Shown: positions 45,864 to 58,492 of the stretch, piece after piece | Numbering within the stretch: the stretch's first letter is position 1 | Layout: every line of letters begins with the position of its first letter | DNA from: Amphimedon queenslandica | Lineage: Eukaryota; Porifera; Demospongiae; Haplosclerida; Niphatidae | Length of the DNA stretch: 64,000 nucleotides | Assembly (NCBI RefSeq): GCF_000090795.2 | Contig: NW_003546654.1 | Span: 1-64,000, forward strand | Direction of reading: 5' to 3' | Made by a program: the position numbers and the translations under genes | Notes under the pieces: generated by a model | Databases searched by the model: none | What the model was told of the DNA's origin: nothing | What the model saw: only the letters and a program-made list of their open reading frames with translations

Positions 45864-48800
45864 ATGAACGTTAGGGATAGTAATTTAAAGGTAAGGCTCG
45901 CCATTATTGTTACTATTGATTCTTTATACTATAGAGCGGTGACTCAGGTAATACATGTACATTTTATCATACTAATAAACCTGGTATTGGTTAGAATCAC
46001 AGCTCCAGTGTTTGCTCTCGTCTCTGGAAGACCAGTCACTAGCAGTCAACAGTCCTGATCTATTACCAGCAATACAAGGATCACATCATCAGGTAATCAT
46101 CACAAGGAAATGTACATGTTCTTTATTTTGTGAATTTTTTGTAATTGTTGATACTATTTATAGACTGCTGTTGCTAATTATAGTTTTTTTATAAATAGAT
46201 TGTCGAGTGTTTTGGGTTTCTTGTTGATAGTTTAAGAGGATTGTTATCTACTGGAGGGAATGAAGCAGCTGGAGAGAAATGTCAAGTAGATGCAAAATAT
46301 TATTATGACTATGATACTCTCTCTCCCCCCTCTCTCTCTCTCCCTCCCTCTCTCCCTCCTCTCTCTCTCTCCTTCCATTAGTGTATGAACACTATTGTTA
46401 ATAGTTTATCTGTTGTACTAATGAATATCAAACAGTCAGTACAACAATCAATTAATAATAATAATAATGATACATCGTTAATGACATCACTCTCACTAAT
46501 GCTGTCAGTGATTCTTAAAATTATTTTAATGATTCTTAAATTATGCAAAGTAAGTATAATTATATTTATTATTAATTATTAATTATTATTGATTGGTGTG
46601 GTAGGATATAGAGACTAATCATGAATCAAGTTTCGAATCATTAGCAGCTGGTCTTGGTTCATTATTCAAATCAACAGTGTCATTATTGAAGGTAGAGAAT
46701 CACATGATAATCACATGATCAATACATTACTATGTAGGCTACATGTGAGGGTGTGGAGTTAGTGAAGCCACACCCACTAACGGAGGACAGATCAGACAGT
46801 GCAATAAAAAATGGTTAATAAAGCCATTTAATTATTATTTTGTATCATTTTCTTTTCTTTTTAGTTCTTTCTTCATTATTCCCAGTAGTCCAGCTGTCCT
46901 TACAGTTTGATCCAACTCTTCTCCTAATCTCTTGGAAGTCCCTCGGTAAACTCGTCTGTCACTTAAAGGACGCTCCTCGGTTGCTAGGCAATGATTGCCA
47001 CGCCTACTATGAGATGATACAAGAGCTGTGTAACGCTATTCTAATTAAAGGAAGAGAAACCATTGATACCGGAATTAATAATAATAATGATGATGGAGGG
47101 GGACAGGTTGGTTATAGAATGGAGGGATGGATGTACATATAACAGCTGTAGATGAAAAATGAGGTTTCTATTGTATAATTAGCTTTAATACTCATTATAA
47201 ATATTATTATTATTATCATCATTATTATTATTATTATTATTATCATTATTATTATTATTATTATTATCATTATTTCTAGTCTTCAAGTGAATTGGCTAAT
47301 TTATTCTCTCGGTTACTTAAACTCTGTCGGTTCTTTGCCAGCCTCATAGTGAGGATAGTACAGGTGAGAGAGAAAGAGGAGGGGATTAGATAAAATGGAG
47401 GAGTCAATGTAGAGATAGGAGAGACACAGTGTCCATATATTGATGTACATACTCACAACTGTTACTGTAGGAATATGACAATTATCATCACATTATTAGT
47501 GAAACCGTCTTTAATTTCTTACTGGAATTAATAAGGTATACCTATTGAGGCTTACTGTAACATTGTATGTTATTTATTTATTTTGTTATTTATTTGTTTG
47601 TTTGTTTGTTTGTTTGTTTGTTTGTTTATTTATTTAGTTTACTTCCTCCAAGTCCATCTTGTTCAAAGGCAATACCTAAACCAGTTCTGCTGCAGCTGGA
47701 AGCAAACATACCTGTGGTGGTATGTTCGTATCATGTTGCTTAACATTTCTCTCTTTTTCTTTAGTTGGAGCCATTGTTTTCTTGTCTTATGAATTGTGAA
47801 GAGTTTCTTAACCTGCTAACAACATCATCAGGTATTGATGTACATACGCTTCTGTGTGTGCTTTAATTAGAAATAATGTGCATTAATTAGAAATATTGTG
47901 CACTAATTAGAACTGACCTCAAGGTACTCTTACTCCTGGTGTTATTTGATTTGTCTGTTGCTGAAATCATTTCAAAAGCTAGAAGGTACGATATTAATAG
48001 TTATGAATCATTTTGATTTCCTCCCCCTGCCCCACCTCATGCTCCACCCACTTCTCTACAGCTCCATCTCGTACGTACCTACTGGAACCAATCACAGCCC
48101 AAGAAGTACATGTACATGTATTATTAATTAATTAATTAATTAATTAAATATTTTTAGAGCACGTCAAATGACACTAATAGAATATTGAGAGCAGTTTTTC
48201 ATTGTACCAGCAGCTGTAAGACTTCTCTAATTTAATCTTCAAATTATTATTAATTTTTATATATTTATTTTTTAGGTCATGTTGAGTTTAGTTTGCCGGT
48301 CAGTCTCCCGGGAATCGTTTCTATTGGTCAGCCACTGGTTGAGGTCTCACTCTACGAGCACTTGTGTGTCCATGTGTGCAGTTTAGTGGCACTGATGCCG
48401 GCAGAATATTTCCAGCAGCTGGTGAGGAAATATTTATATTTTCTTGTCAATTTTGAGTTCTTTTTTTTAATCTGTTGCCTTCAAATTTTTCATATTATTA
48501 TTATTAATTTTGTAGGAGAGAGTGCTATTGTATAACTTGTTTTCTGAGGATTTCTATTGTTCACTGTTATCAGCTGATCTCTGGTCCTTTATGGCCAGGT
48601 AATGCACATACACATGTACTTTCAAGTCTTCTGGTTTCTCTCTTGTTAGGTGGAGCACTAGTGAAGTATGTTACAGCCACGTCAAACTGTTATCAGACCT
48701 GGTGAGTGGTGAGGACTTTATATGCAGAGTCAAAGTTCCTGTACTCTAGTACAGCGTCTTTGGCCAAATTTTTCCAAAAAATGGCTCCAAAATTACCCTC

Positions 48801-50031
48801 CCCCCCCCCCATTTTTATTACATTTTCTGATGCATATTGATGTCCTTATGCTGTGCAGAAAGTTTGAGCTAATTCTGACTTCAATTTTTCGAGTTACGGC
48901 CATTTTAAAAAATGAGCCAAAATCTAAAAAATACTCAAGGCTATAGCCCATGGTTTTTTCCAAAAAATGGCTCCGAAATCACCCCCAAATTTTTATTACA
49001 TTTTCTGATACATATTGATGTACTTATGTTGTGTAGAAAGTTTGAGCTAATTCTGACTTCGATTTTTCAAGTTACGGCCATTTTAACAAAATGTCAAAAT
49101 TCTGAAAATTACCCAAGGCTATAGCCCATGGTTTTTTCCAAAAAATGGCTCCAAAATTACCCTCTCCCCCCCCCATTTTTATTACATTTTCTGATACATA
49201 TTAATGCCCTTATACTGTGTAGAAAGTTTGAGCTGATTCCGACTTCAATTTTTCGAGTTACAGCCATTTTAAAAAAGTAGCCAAAATCTAAAAAATACCC
49301 AAGGCTATAGCCCATGGTTTTTTCCAAAAAATGGCTCCGAAATCACCTCCAATTTTTATTACATTTTCTGATACATATTGATGTACTTATGCTGTGTAGA
49401 AAGTTTGAGGTGATTCTGACTTCAATTTTTCAAGTTACGGCCATTTTAAAAAATGAGCCAAAATCTGAAAAATACCCAAGGCTATAGCCCATGGTTTTTT
49501 CCAAAAAATGGCTCCAAAATCACCCCCAATTTTTATTACATTTTCTGATGTATATTGATGTACTTATGCTGTGTAGAAAGTTTGAGGTGATTCTGACTTC
49601 AATTTTTCAAGTTACGGCCATTTTTAAAAAGTAGCCAAAATCTGAAACTTTACCCCACTATATTGTGTATATATGATACAGTTTTCTGATTAGTTTTTGG
49701 TTCTATTTGTAGGTCCTCGTTATTCCTGATTCTGCTTCCTCCCACACAATCAATAACGTCAAGTGTCTCTTTTGGAGACTGTTTGCATTTTTAACCCCAC
49801 AGCAACAGGTTAAATTTATATGAAACAACATGTACATGTACGTATTTATTTTAATTAAGCATTCAAAGAAATTACTTTTACTAAGTAATAATTACTATTA
49901 AATTTTTAAGAAATACTCTTTTATTTCAGGAGTTGCTACTACACAAGTTCACTCCAGTATCTTCTAATAATGTTCACTTCTGGTCTACTGTTCCTGTTTC
50001 AGCTCTCACTTCTTCTTCAGCAAAAAATGTA

Positions 50032-50078
<47 letters not shown>

Positions 50079-51438
50079 ATAGTTTTCTACATTATTATTT
50101 GATTATTGTATGGATACTCTGAAAAAAGACGACCACTCCTCTACAACGACTGTAAGACCATTATGATCACGTGACTATCATGTGACTTATTGTTACTATT
50201 TATAGATCCACTGTCTACGGATTATATACAACACATTATCCAGTACACAGTGTAGACCACACCTACTGACACACCTCCCTCCACTAATTGATGTCATTAT
50301 TAAATTGATGTCTTTTTGCGTTACAAAAACAACAGAAAAGCAATTAAAATCAGTATGGACATAGACTAATGCTGTGTAGCATTTTTATTGTATTTTATGT
50401 CATTTCTGCTTTCTTAGGATTATAATGGTACTGCCATTAGTGATCACTCATTATCAGTTGCTGCTTTATTACTGAATGACATGAACAAGGAGCAAATTAT
50501 TAAAGTAAAAAAGACAAATTAAAACTTAATCCACTCCCCCATATTTATTCATTGCAGGTTCTACACTCCACTTACTGGCTGATTGCTAATTCACTTAGCA
50601 CCAATTCTCCACTACCAGTTGCCGGTATATATTCTCTTCTTCATTCTTGTGGTCCTTTAAATCATCATGATCTCAAAGAGACTCTCTGTGCTTTATTTAA
50701 TACCTTGCTGAGTGCCGAGTTGCCATGGTTACCCAAACAGCTGGTGCTTGAGTCTTTTAAACATTTTGCTGAAGTGACTCCATTTTCTGATATCCTTGAG
50801 AAGTGCATACCAGAAAGTGTCAGTTCATTTGTCATTGACTTCATTCAGAAGGTAAGAGTAAAAAAATAATACCTTCTTGTAAAAAAACAGAGCAACTTTC
50901 TTGTACCAAAGTGTCCATTATAAAGAGGCTAGTCTGTATGTTAGTAACGTGGTAGTGTTACTATATGCTTAGATATTTATGTTAAAATAAATTGTGTCAA
51001 TTTTGTTTTATTTTGCTGTAGATTCCTCACGGTTGCAATGGGCACCCTGAACTACTGGAGACCTCAAATATAATTAAAGTATTATCAGATCAAAGACAGT
51101 ATCTGCTTAAAGGAAAAGTTGAACAAACTGAAGATCAGGAGTCTATTGTTGAAGCAGAACCAACTAATACTGCAATGGAGATTGAAGGGAATGGTATCAC
51201 CAATGTGTCTTCAGATAATATTGTAAATCAAATTTGCATGCATAGTTTTGCCAGTTAATATTCCTTTCTCCTCTTTTAGACCGATCAGGATATTCTGTCA
51301 GATTTTAGTTCTTCATGGTCACAGCTACAGTCTAGTATATCAGATACTTCTTCACTTACTCCATTGATGAGAAGTGAGTTGACAAAGATCTGGAATGAAT
51401 TAGGAGAATATTTAAAAACAAAACATGATGATAAATAA
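45864..51438 (+). CDS. FIRRM: FIRRM (C1orf112) homologue, FIGNL1-interacting regulator of recombination and mitosis
   Basis: In other animals and plants the family works with FIGNL1 to limit RAD51 filaments in homologous recombination. About 20 exons. The start MNVRDSNLK at 45864 is the best available ATG, though the N-terminus may be longer. TAA is at 51436-51438. The protein is a helical repeat with few recognisable motifs. Alignment from memory with the human protein carries the call: LKLCRFFASLIVRIV; VLLLLVLFDLSVAE; VEVSLYEHLCVHVCSLVALM; WSFMARWSTSEVCYSHV; and WLPKQLVLESFKHFAEVTPF, each with a clear human counterpart in the same order. One intron (48714-49713) is filled with family 2 satellite. 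Confidence 0.85.
46320..46372. repeat. (CT)n tract, FIRRM intron
   Basis: A CT-rich acceptor tract. Further simple repeats in FIRRM introns: ATT/ATC triplets at 47200-47277 and (TTTG)n at 47588-47636. Confidence 0.85.
48720..49660. repeat. Satellite-like family 2 array, FIRRM intron
   Basis: About five forward units of roughly 178 bp. A decayed family 1-type start (AGTTCCTGTACTCTAGTACA at about 48734) sits immediately before them. This junction links the two satellite families. Confidence 0.9.
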
Positions 51439-51694
51439 TAATATTATGATCCTCTGTGTTAAATTTATATCTTTGTATATATACATTTTAACAGCAATGA
51501 CCAATTCACCATAAACAATTATAAAATATAGGGCAGCTGCACCTCCAGCCAATAGTGAACCCACCCACGTAATAATTTTAATTAATATCTAATTAGCCAC
51601 GCCCTCTAAAGTGGGTGGGCCTTGTAAGGTTGTTGTGAGAGCATAAAAATGAATTAAGTGACTGCTTTCTAAACTTTTATAAGATTTAGAAAGA

Positions 51695-53721
51695 ATGCAA
51701 GAAGAAGGAAGAAGGCCTTTCGTGATTGGAGTAGCTGGTGGCACTGCCTCAGGAAAGGTAGGTCCAGAAAGAAAGAGAGAAAGAAAGTTGAATAATGAAA
51801 TTAAAATAATAGTTGTATATACACCATGTTTTACGTTTATACCCTACTTGTTTGAGAATCATCATTTGTGCACATTATATTGAGGTTTTTGTTAAAATTA
51901 TTATTTCACATCTACCTAATATGGCTTTAAAGTCACTGCCAAGAAAGCAGCCATTATTCTTCAGTAAAATAGTATTATACTCATCTCAATGTAGTGTTAT
52001 TACTATGAGTAATACTAATGATGATAGTAATAATCATTGTATTCTTTTTTTTAATTGTCAGACTTCAGTATGCCGTAAAATAATGGAGGCAGTTTGTCAG
52101 GAGGGGGTCAATCCAAAGGTAGTCATGATAAGTCAAGACAGTTTCTATCGTGATCTCTCTCAGGAACAGAGGGAGAGGGCTTCAAGGAATCAATACAACT
52201 TTGATCATCCTGGTAAGACATAGTGACAACATGGCAACTAGTTGTTTTTGTGCTTGAACTTTTATGTATAATTTATGTTTATGATGTAGTGAAAGTTAAT
52301 GAATTGAGTGTAGTTTCACCAGATTTTTAACAGCTTAAAATTAGATTGCTACTTCAAATGAGCTACTAATATAAAGATATTGTTGTTGTAACTAAGGATC
52401 ATTTGCTGTTTATTTGCTCAGTCTGCAGTTATATAGTCTGATGTAATTCATGTGCTTACCAAATGCAATCTGGAACTATAGCTCATGCTTACCTTGCAAT
52501 ATGACCTGTTTATTGTGCAATCTGCTTACTACTCAGTGCAACTATCATGCTTCATGCTGCAATCTCATGAAGTTAGCATGCAATTTCTTATATAGTAGAC
52601 TAGACTAGGCAAAGTAGCTACAATTGCAATATCAGCACAAGTTATTGATAATGCAAGAATCTATTTATCCTAACAATTTTTATAGCTATTCATTTCTGAT
52701 TGCTGTTATTCTTTCTGCTGAAGTAATGAATATCATTATTCCTTTTATTAAGATGCATTGGACATTGACCTGCTAAAGAAAACACTTAGGGAGATTGTGG
52801 CTGGTAGAACTGTCGACATACCTGTGTATGATTTCAAGACTCATACCAGGTAGGTATCAAAACATGGGCATGAGTCTTCGCTATATAATAATCATTATTA
52901 GCATGGGGACAAGTATATATATTTAAGTGGGCCCATAGTTATTGCAATTTCAGATTATATTTTTTTTTAGATCAAAGACAGAGCGTAGAGTAATCCAACC
53001 TTCTGAGGTAATACTAGTTGAAGGAATCCTCATTCTCTATGATCCTGAGATTAGAGAAATGCTTCAAATGAAGCTCTTTGTGGACACGGACAGCGACACA
53101 AGGCTAGCTAGAAGAGGTGGTGATCAGTATCCATAGCGACTGATACTATCAATATTGTTATGTGTTTAGTTTTAAGAGATATTCAAGAGAGAGGTCGGAC
53201 ATTAGAATCAGTTCTTGATCAGTACACTGTGTTCGTGAAGCCTGCCTTTGAAGAATTCACACTCCCAGTTAGTGATTGATAAATACTGTAATATAGTGCA
53301 TGATCAAATTGGTGGTTTTTAAAAGATTTTGCAATGACATGTCATTGAGCATGCACCAAAATAGCAGATTTTATAGTGAACCCACCAATTACTAATATTT
53401 CAACTATACTCTATAATTGCTGAGCTCTATTAAGAATTTTACTATAATATTCATTCTCTCTTTTAGACTAAGAAGTATGCTGATGTGATTATACCTAGAG
53501 GAGCTGAGAATGATGGTACTCCAATACATGACCATGCACTATATAATCAATATCTGTATTTCTTAGTTGCAATTAATCTCATTATTCAGCATATCAAAGA
53601 CATCATTTCTGGTAAGTTAAAGTTAGAAGACATGACAGGGTCTAGAGGTGGCCTCTCATTCCCAGCAAGAAAGAGACATGTTTCAGAATCCTCAGCTATA
53701 CCTCTGGCACGCCCTCACTAA
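51695..53721 (+). CDS. UCK: Uridine-cytidine kinase
   Basis: Phosphorylates uridine and cytidine to UMP and CMP in pyrimidine salvage, in the cytosol. Exons 51695-51757, 52062-52212, 52753-52849, 52971-53116, 53170-53267, 53467-53515 and 53567-53721 give 252 residues. Motifs: Walker [11 protein letters not shown], then [60 protein letters not shown] and [15 protein letters not shown], continuing [10 protein letters not shown]. The tail [18 protein letters not shown] resembles the UCK1/2 tail (RKRQASESS...RPH). The sixth intron is only 51 nt, a multiple of three and free of stops, so an unspliced reading adds 17 residues; the spliced form matches the family length exactly. Confidence 0.92.
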
Positions 53722-53928
53722 GAGACTATTAGAGTGCTTTATTGTTGTTTATTGTTTAAGTTTATTATTTTGTTTTTGGAAGGACTGTATTATATATTAC
53801 TTAGTGCCTTATTTGGTGTTGTAAATTTTAATTTTGAATTTAATAGCTCATAATTATGTAAATTACAAAAAGGTAGACCTCATTGGCAGCTTACAGTCAC
53901 AAAATAGCATTTTATAATAGAAACTAAG
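53722..53928. other. Convergent 3' gap UCK / receptor gene
   Basis: About 200 bp, AT-rich. No feature beyond 3' UTR sequence seen. Confidence 0.6.
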
Positions 53929-54951
53929 TCAACAGTAACTTGAATCTAAGTTAGATGACCTTATACATTCATAGGTTGTACTTGATGAATTTAGTGTTCC
54001 TTTTGTCAAAACATAATTAGAAACAACATTTTTTGATACTTTCTCTTGCTGTATCGTTTCCCTCCGTTTCTTCTTGTGTTTCAATATGCAAAGATGAATG
54101 ACTATAACTAATCCAGTCACTGGCCCAGGAGCTGATAAAAGTAGAGTGAGAGTAAACTGGACACTCAATCTTTCGATGGAAGAAGAAGCTATATAGACAG
54201 AGAGATAGATAGAGGAAAACAGTATTGTAATGATTGGATAAACCATCAGGGGTAGTAATGGCTGAAGTAGTGTCCTCCATCTATTTGAAGTTAGTAAGGG
54301 ATTCTCTTCTTCATTTTTATCTTCTTTTGGTCTTGAGTGTAAGCAAGCTTTGATAAATATTACTATCACCATTACTATTATTGCCAAGTGGGCAACACTC
54401 AGTAAAATGCAAAAGCCCATAACAATATGTTCGGCAATGATCTCTTTATGAGACGATGAATTGGAGTTCCACGAAAAGGTGCAGTCGTCAAATTCGACAA
54501 AAATGAAATAATAAATGTAAATTAACGTTCCTAAAAGTGAACTGACAATCGTCAAAGCATCGAGTCTCCGAAATATTTTCATGTCTTTGAGACAAACGAT
54601 GCATAAAAAGAGAATAAGACTCAGCCAGAATGTGAGGAGTAAATTGGTAAAATAAGAAGCTGGTACCAATCCTGGCATAATCCTTTCCAGAGTTTTATAA
54701 TATTCAGAATCATTGTAGCCAAAGAAAATGAGAAGGAGACTTTCAGAAAGTGAGAAAATCATCATAACTATCAACTTGTACACAATGAGTCTCTCTACAA
54801 TGTTCTTAAAGAATCTACTGACTATTATGATCACAAGAGCCATGATGCATATAATAGTTCCAATGCTGCCCATCACACCTTGTGTAACGTTCATCAAGAT
54901 GACCTCCCCATTCCAGCTGCAGTTACTAGAATTGCTGTTATTATCATCCAT
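53929..54951 (-). CDS. Orphan seven-transmembrane receptor-like protein
   Basis: A single exon of 340 residues from ATG 54951. The short N-terminus is Asn/Ser-rich (MDDNNSNSSNCSWNGE) with several possible N-glycosylation sites. Seven hydrophobic segments follow, starting at about residues 22, 60, 98, 130, 178, 235 and 270. There is a Ser-containing basic tail (KHKKKRRETIQQEK). I see no DRY or NPxxY motif, so it is not a clear rhodopsin-class receptor. It could be a sponge-specific or cAMP-receptor-like GPCR. Ligand unknown. It is divergent from TM2D2 (160 bp). Confidence 0.7.
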   Translation of the reverse strand: MDDNNSNSSNCSWNGEVILMNVTQGVMGSIGTIICIMALVIIIVSRFFKNIVERLIVYKLIVMMIFSLSESLLLIFFGYNDSEYYKTLERIMPGLVPASYFTNLLLTFWLSLILFLCIVCLKDMKIFRRLDALTIVSSLLGTLIYIYYFIFVEFDDCTFSWNSNSSSHKEIIAEHIVMGFCILLSVAHLAIIVMVIVIFIKACLHSRPKEDKNEEENPLLTSNRWRTLLQPLLPLMVYPIITILFSSIYLSVYIASSSIERLSVQFTLTLLLSAPGPVTGLVIVIHLCILKHKKKRRETIQQEKVSKNVVSNYVLTKGTLNSSSTTYECIRSSNLDSSYC

Positions 54952-55111
54952 ACTTGCTAGGAATTTCCACTATTTTCCAGTCAGAGTTGAGCCCCTGCAA
55001 TAATGAAAAAGGTGGGGCTCATTAGCACCAAGCAAGCTAGAGTATGCAAAATTAATTATTCATTACAAGGTGGAGCTTGTAAATAGGCGTGGTGTAAATA
55101 TTTTGCTAGCA

Positions 55112-55882
55112 ATGATGAAGGAATCTTTCTGTCCACATCTCCTCTTATTACTGTTAGTAGCTGCTGGTGGAGACTGTCTCAAGTGGAGCGAGACTGATAC
55201 TTGTAGTGAGACGGTACTAGATGAAAGCTATGACCCCAGCACACCTAATGTTCTCTGCTGCTTGCTGTAAGAATAAAATAGAATTTATTTATTTTATTCT
55301 GGACTGCTTCTCTTCCTTATAGACCAGACTCATACTACCAGTGTGACGAGCCACAGTCCATTGATGATGATACTAACACTACTGACAATGATACCATAGG
55401 GTACTGTAACACAGTACGTCAGTAATATAAAATACAAGTTAATTTTTATGATATATATCTTTTATATTTGTTTCATTAATAGTTTGGTAGTGAGTATTAC
55501 GAAGATGTTGAGAATACTTCTGTATACTGTACAGTACTGGATGGAGTTCAATGCTACGGAAATAAAACTTTTATTAAGAAAAACGTACCCTGTGTTAGGT
55601 GAGGTAATGTAGCCTCTTTAATGAGGACATTTTGTAATGTCCCAATTATCATTATTTTCTATTTATAGGTATAAAGGAATATATTTTCCTACTATTCTAA
55701 TATTTTCGGTATTTCTTGGTTTACTCGGAGTCGATCGATTCTGTCTCGGCTACTGCTGTCTGGGTGTGGCTAAATTATTAACGCTAGGGGGTCTGGGGGT
55801 TTGGTGGATTGTTGACGTCATTTTACTCCTCACTGGTTCATTGACCCCTGATGGGGGGTACAACTGGGACCAATATTATTGA
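55112..55882 (+). CDS. TM2D2: TM2 domain-containing protein 2
   Basis: Exons 55112-55266, 55323-55413, 55483-55598 and 55669-55882 give 191 residues. A signal peptide ([20 protein letters not shown]) is followed by a Cys-rich ectodomain ([18 protein letters not shown]). The TM2 domain has the conserved DRF motif between two membrane helices ([34 protein letters not shown]). The end [15 protein letters not shown] matches TM2D2 rather than TM2D1 or TM2D3. The family is conserved in animals and implicated in Notch and phagocytosis-related processes in flies; the biochemical role is unclear. Confidence 0.9.
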
Positions 55883-55969
55883 ATATTAAAACGACCCCCA
55901 GGGGCCAAAACTTTATTGTGTATCATTGTTGAGATATTTTTAAGACTTTTACTCTATAAATCCAAATAC

Positions 55970-56440
55970 AGACCAGCCTCTATATAATGGACACTGTGTC
56001 TCTGTTATACAGAGGTGTCCTTTATGTGGAGGTTATTTTATACAGTAAGGAATGTAGTTGGTACACTAGGTGCTGTCCGTTAAATGGAGGTGTATGCTAG
56101 AGGTGGGGGATACGATACCAAAGTACTCATATATCCGATACCAGGCCTCCGATACCAAGTACTCAATACCAAATCCTGGTATCGAGTAGTGGTAACCACG
56201 CCCCACCACACCTATTTTATTACGTCATAATAATGCCCACACCCCTTAATAATTACAAAATGGCGGCTTATTTCTTTTCGCTTTATTAATAACTAATTAT
56301 AACTTAATTGCGCATGCGCAGTAGCTGACTACTCATTCACTACTCGATACCATCGATACTGAGACTCAGACTACTTGGTATCGGTATCGATTCAAAATTT
56401 CTGGTATCGCCCACCTCTAGTGTACGCTATTATTAAAAGA
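55970..56440. mobile_element. AGTGTAGC-family MITE, reversed, interrupted by another element
   Basis: 55970-56097 plus 56420 onward match the reverse complement of 23413-23576 (AATGGACACTGTGTCTCTG, GGTGCTGTCCGTTAAATGGA). The match is broken by a 322-bp hAT-like insertion. Confidence 0.65.
56098..56419. mobile_element. hAT-like MITE (322 bp) nested in another MITE
   Basis: Inverted ends TAGAGGTGGGgGATAC and (reverse complement) TAGAGGTGGGCGATACCA. Flanks GTGTATGC (56090-56097) and GTGTACGC (56420-56427) form an 8-bp target duplication with one mismatch. The interior has many GGTATCG/CGATACC repeats, a GCGCATGCGC palindrome (56310-56319) and an AAAATGGCGGC block (about 56258). Confidence 0.8.
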
Positions 56441-56574
56441 AATGAAGGTTCCAACAATAATTCATAAGTGAATTCCTACTACAGAATGCAAAACACTACA
56501 TAGGAACATAAACTAGCTATTATAAACTTCAAAATGTCTTTCACCATTATTCTTAAAACCATTACTCCTTCCTT

Positions 56575-58404
56575 TTAATTCTTTTCACCATAATTATGAT
56601 AAGCTTGTTTGATGTAGAACTCTCTCATTATTTCTAATGCTCTACTCTTTGACACTACATCTCCAGAGGCACAAGTTGCCACAGAAGTAGTGATACTCCT
56701 TGCTCCAGGTGAAGACCTCTTTGCTGCAGAAGCAGTGTCTTTAGTGGGGACAGAAGTAGCTGTGGTATCCTTTATGGGGACAGAACTAGTGTTCTTCTTT
56801 GCTGTAGAATTAGTGCTTTTCTTTGTGGTAGAGGTAGTGTCTTTTGAGGAAGCAGAAGAAGCATTCTTGGTGGCATTCTTAGTGACAGTAGTGCCCTTTG
56901 CTGCAGAAGTAGTGTTCTTTGTGGTAGAAATAGTGTTCTTTTTTGCTGGAGCAGTACTGCTCTTTGTAGGGGCAGTAGTGATTGTGTTGTTTGAGGTAGA
57001 AGTGATCCCCTTGGAAGAAGTGTCCCACTTGGCTACAGAAGTAGTGCTCTTTAAAGTAGAAGAAAGGTTCTTTGCAGCAGTAGAAGTATTCACTGTGACA
57101 GGAGAAGTGACTGTGGTAGAAATGTTCTTTGTCTTTGAAGAAGTATCCTTCTTTGTTGTCATGGGAGAAGTGCCCCTTGAGGCAGAAGGAAGGTTCTCTG
57201 CAGCAGTTGAAGTATTCTCTTTCATGGAAGAGGAGTTGATTGTGGTAGAAGTATTCACTGTGATTGGAGCAGCTGGTAAGGTTTCTTCAGAGTCTTTGGG
57301 ACAGCGAGTGCTGATCAAAAGGTCAGCAGAATCAGGACTTGATGCTAAAGATATTATAAAAATTAGACGATAAAATGAATATTAATTTACCACGTTCATC
57401 ATCCGACTCTATTACAATTTTTTTAGTGCCTTGAGACACACCCCCCACGTCACCCTGTACAGCATCATCATATATGGACATGTCAACAGTGGGTGGGGCT
57501 GAAGGGGGAGGGGCAGGGAGAGATGAGAGACCAATCAAATTAGTTGTAGAGGGTAAAGGAGCTACTAATGATGAAGGTATGGAGATACTTGATGAAGTAA
57601 TGGCTGCTTGAGGTTGAGCTGTTCTTGTTGAGCTGACTGATGGTGCTATTGAAAAATAAAGAGATGATAAAAGTAAAATAGATGCAGTACCTGATGCATA
57701 TACATGTACTTATGCTGCGTAGAAAGTTTGAGCTCATTCCGATCAAAATTGGATTTTTAAATAAAGTTTTGAAGTTACTCAAAAATCAGGTCAAAGTCCC
57801 TGTATTATAGTACAAGGACTGGCTTTTTGCTTGTCACGGATTTCGTGACAATGGAACTAATGGGTTTTTGCTTGTTACGGATTTCGTGACAATGGAACTA
57901 ATGGGTTTTTGCTTGTTACGGATTTCGTGACAATGGAACTAATCGGTTCTCATGCTAACCTGTATTCTGAAGTACAGTAGCACAAGGATGCGGTGGTTGG
58001 GACTTGCAATGTGACATGCCTCCATACGATCCACTCTTACCAGCAACACAGAACCTGTGGTACCACACTGGCCCTTCCTCTCCGTCAAAAACAAGGTGAC
58101 CAGAAGACGTGAACTTTCCAGCTCCCTCAGGAATTACAATTCTCAGGAAATACTGTTTTTGGGGTATCTTCTCTCGTAAGTCCCACCCAGGGAGCTTCAT
58201 AGAGTCTCTGTTGATTAGAGGAGAGAGTTTCCTTATCTCAGAACCGCCTCTTGATATTTCAAGTCTGTTGGTTTTTCTTCTTTTTGGCGGAGGTGAATGG
58301 TGAAGTGAGAGAGAGGGAGGGAGAGGAGGAGGAGAAGAAGAGGATTGACGAGGACAGGAACGAGTTTGATCGGTAGTGGGTTGGACCTTTTGAACATCAT
58401 TTAC

Positions 58405-58492
<88 letters not shown>

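Noticed and set aside
56690-57373. 227-residue Val/Phe/Glu-rich frame on the plus strand
   Set aside because: It is the antisense shadow of the Ser/Thr/Lys-rich last exon of the acidic protein gene, which is supported by splice sites and frame continuity.
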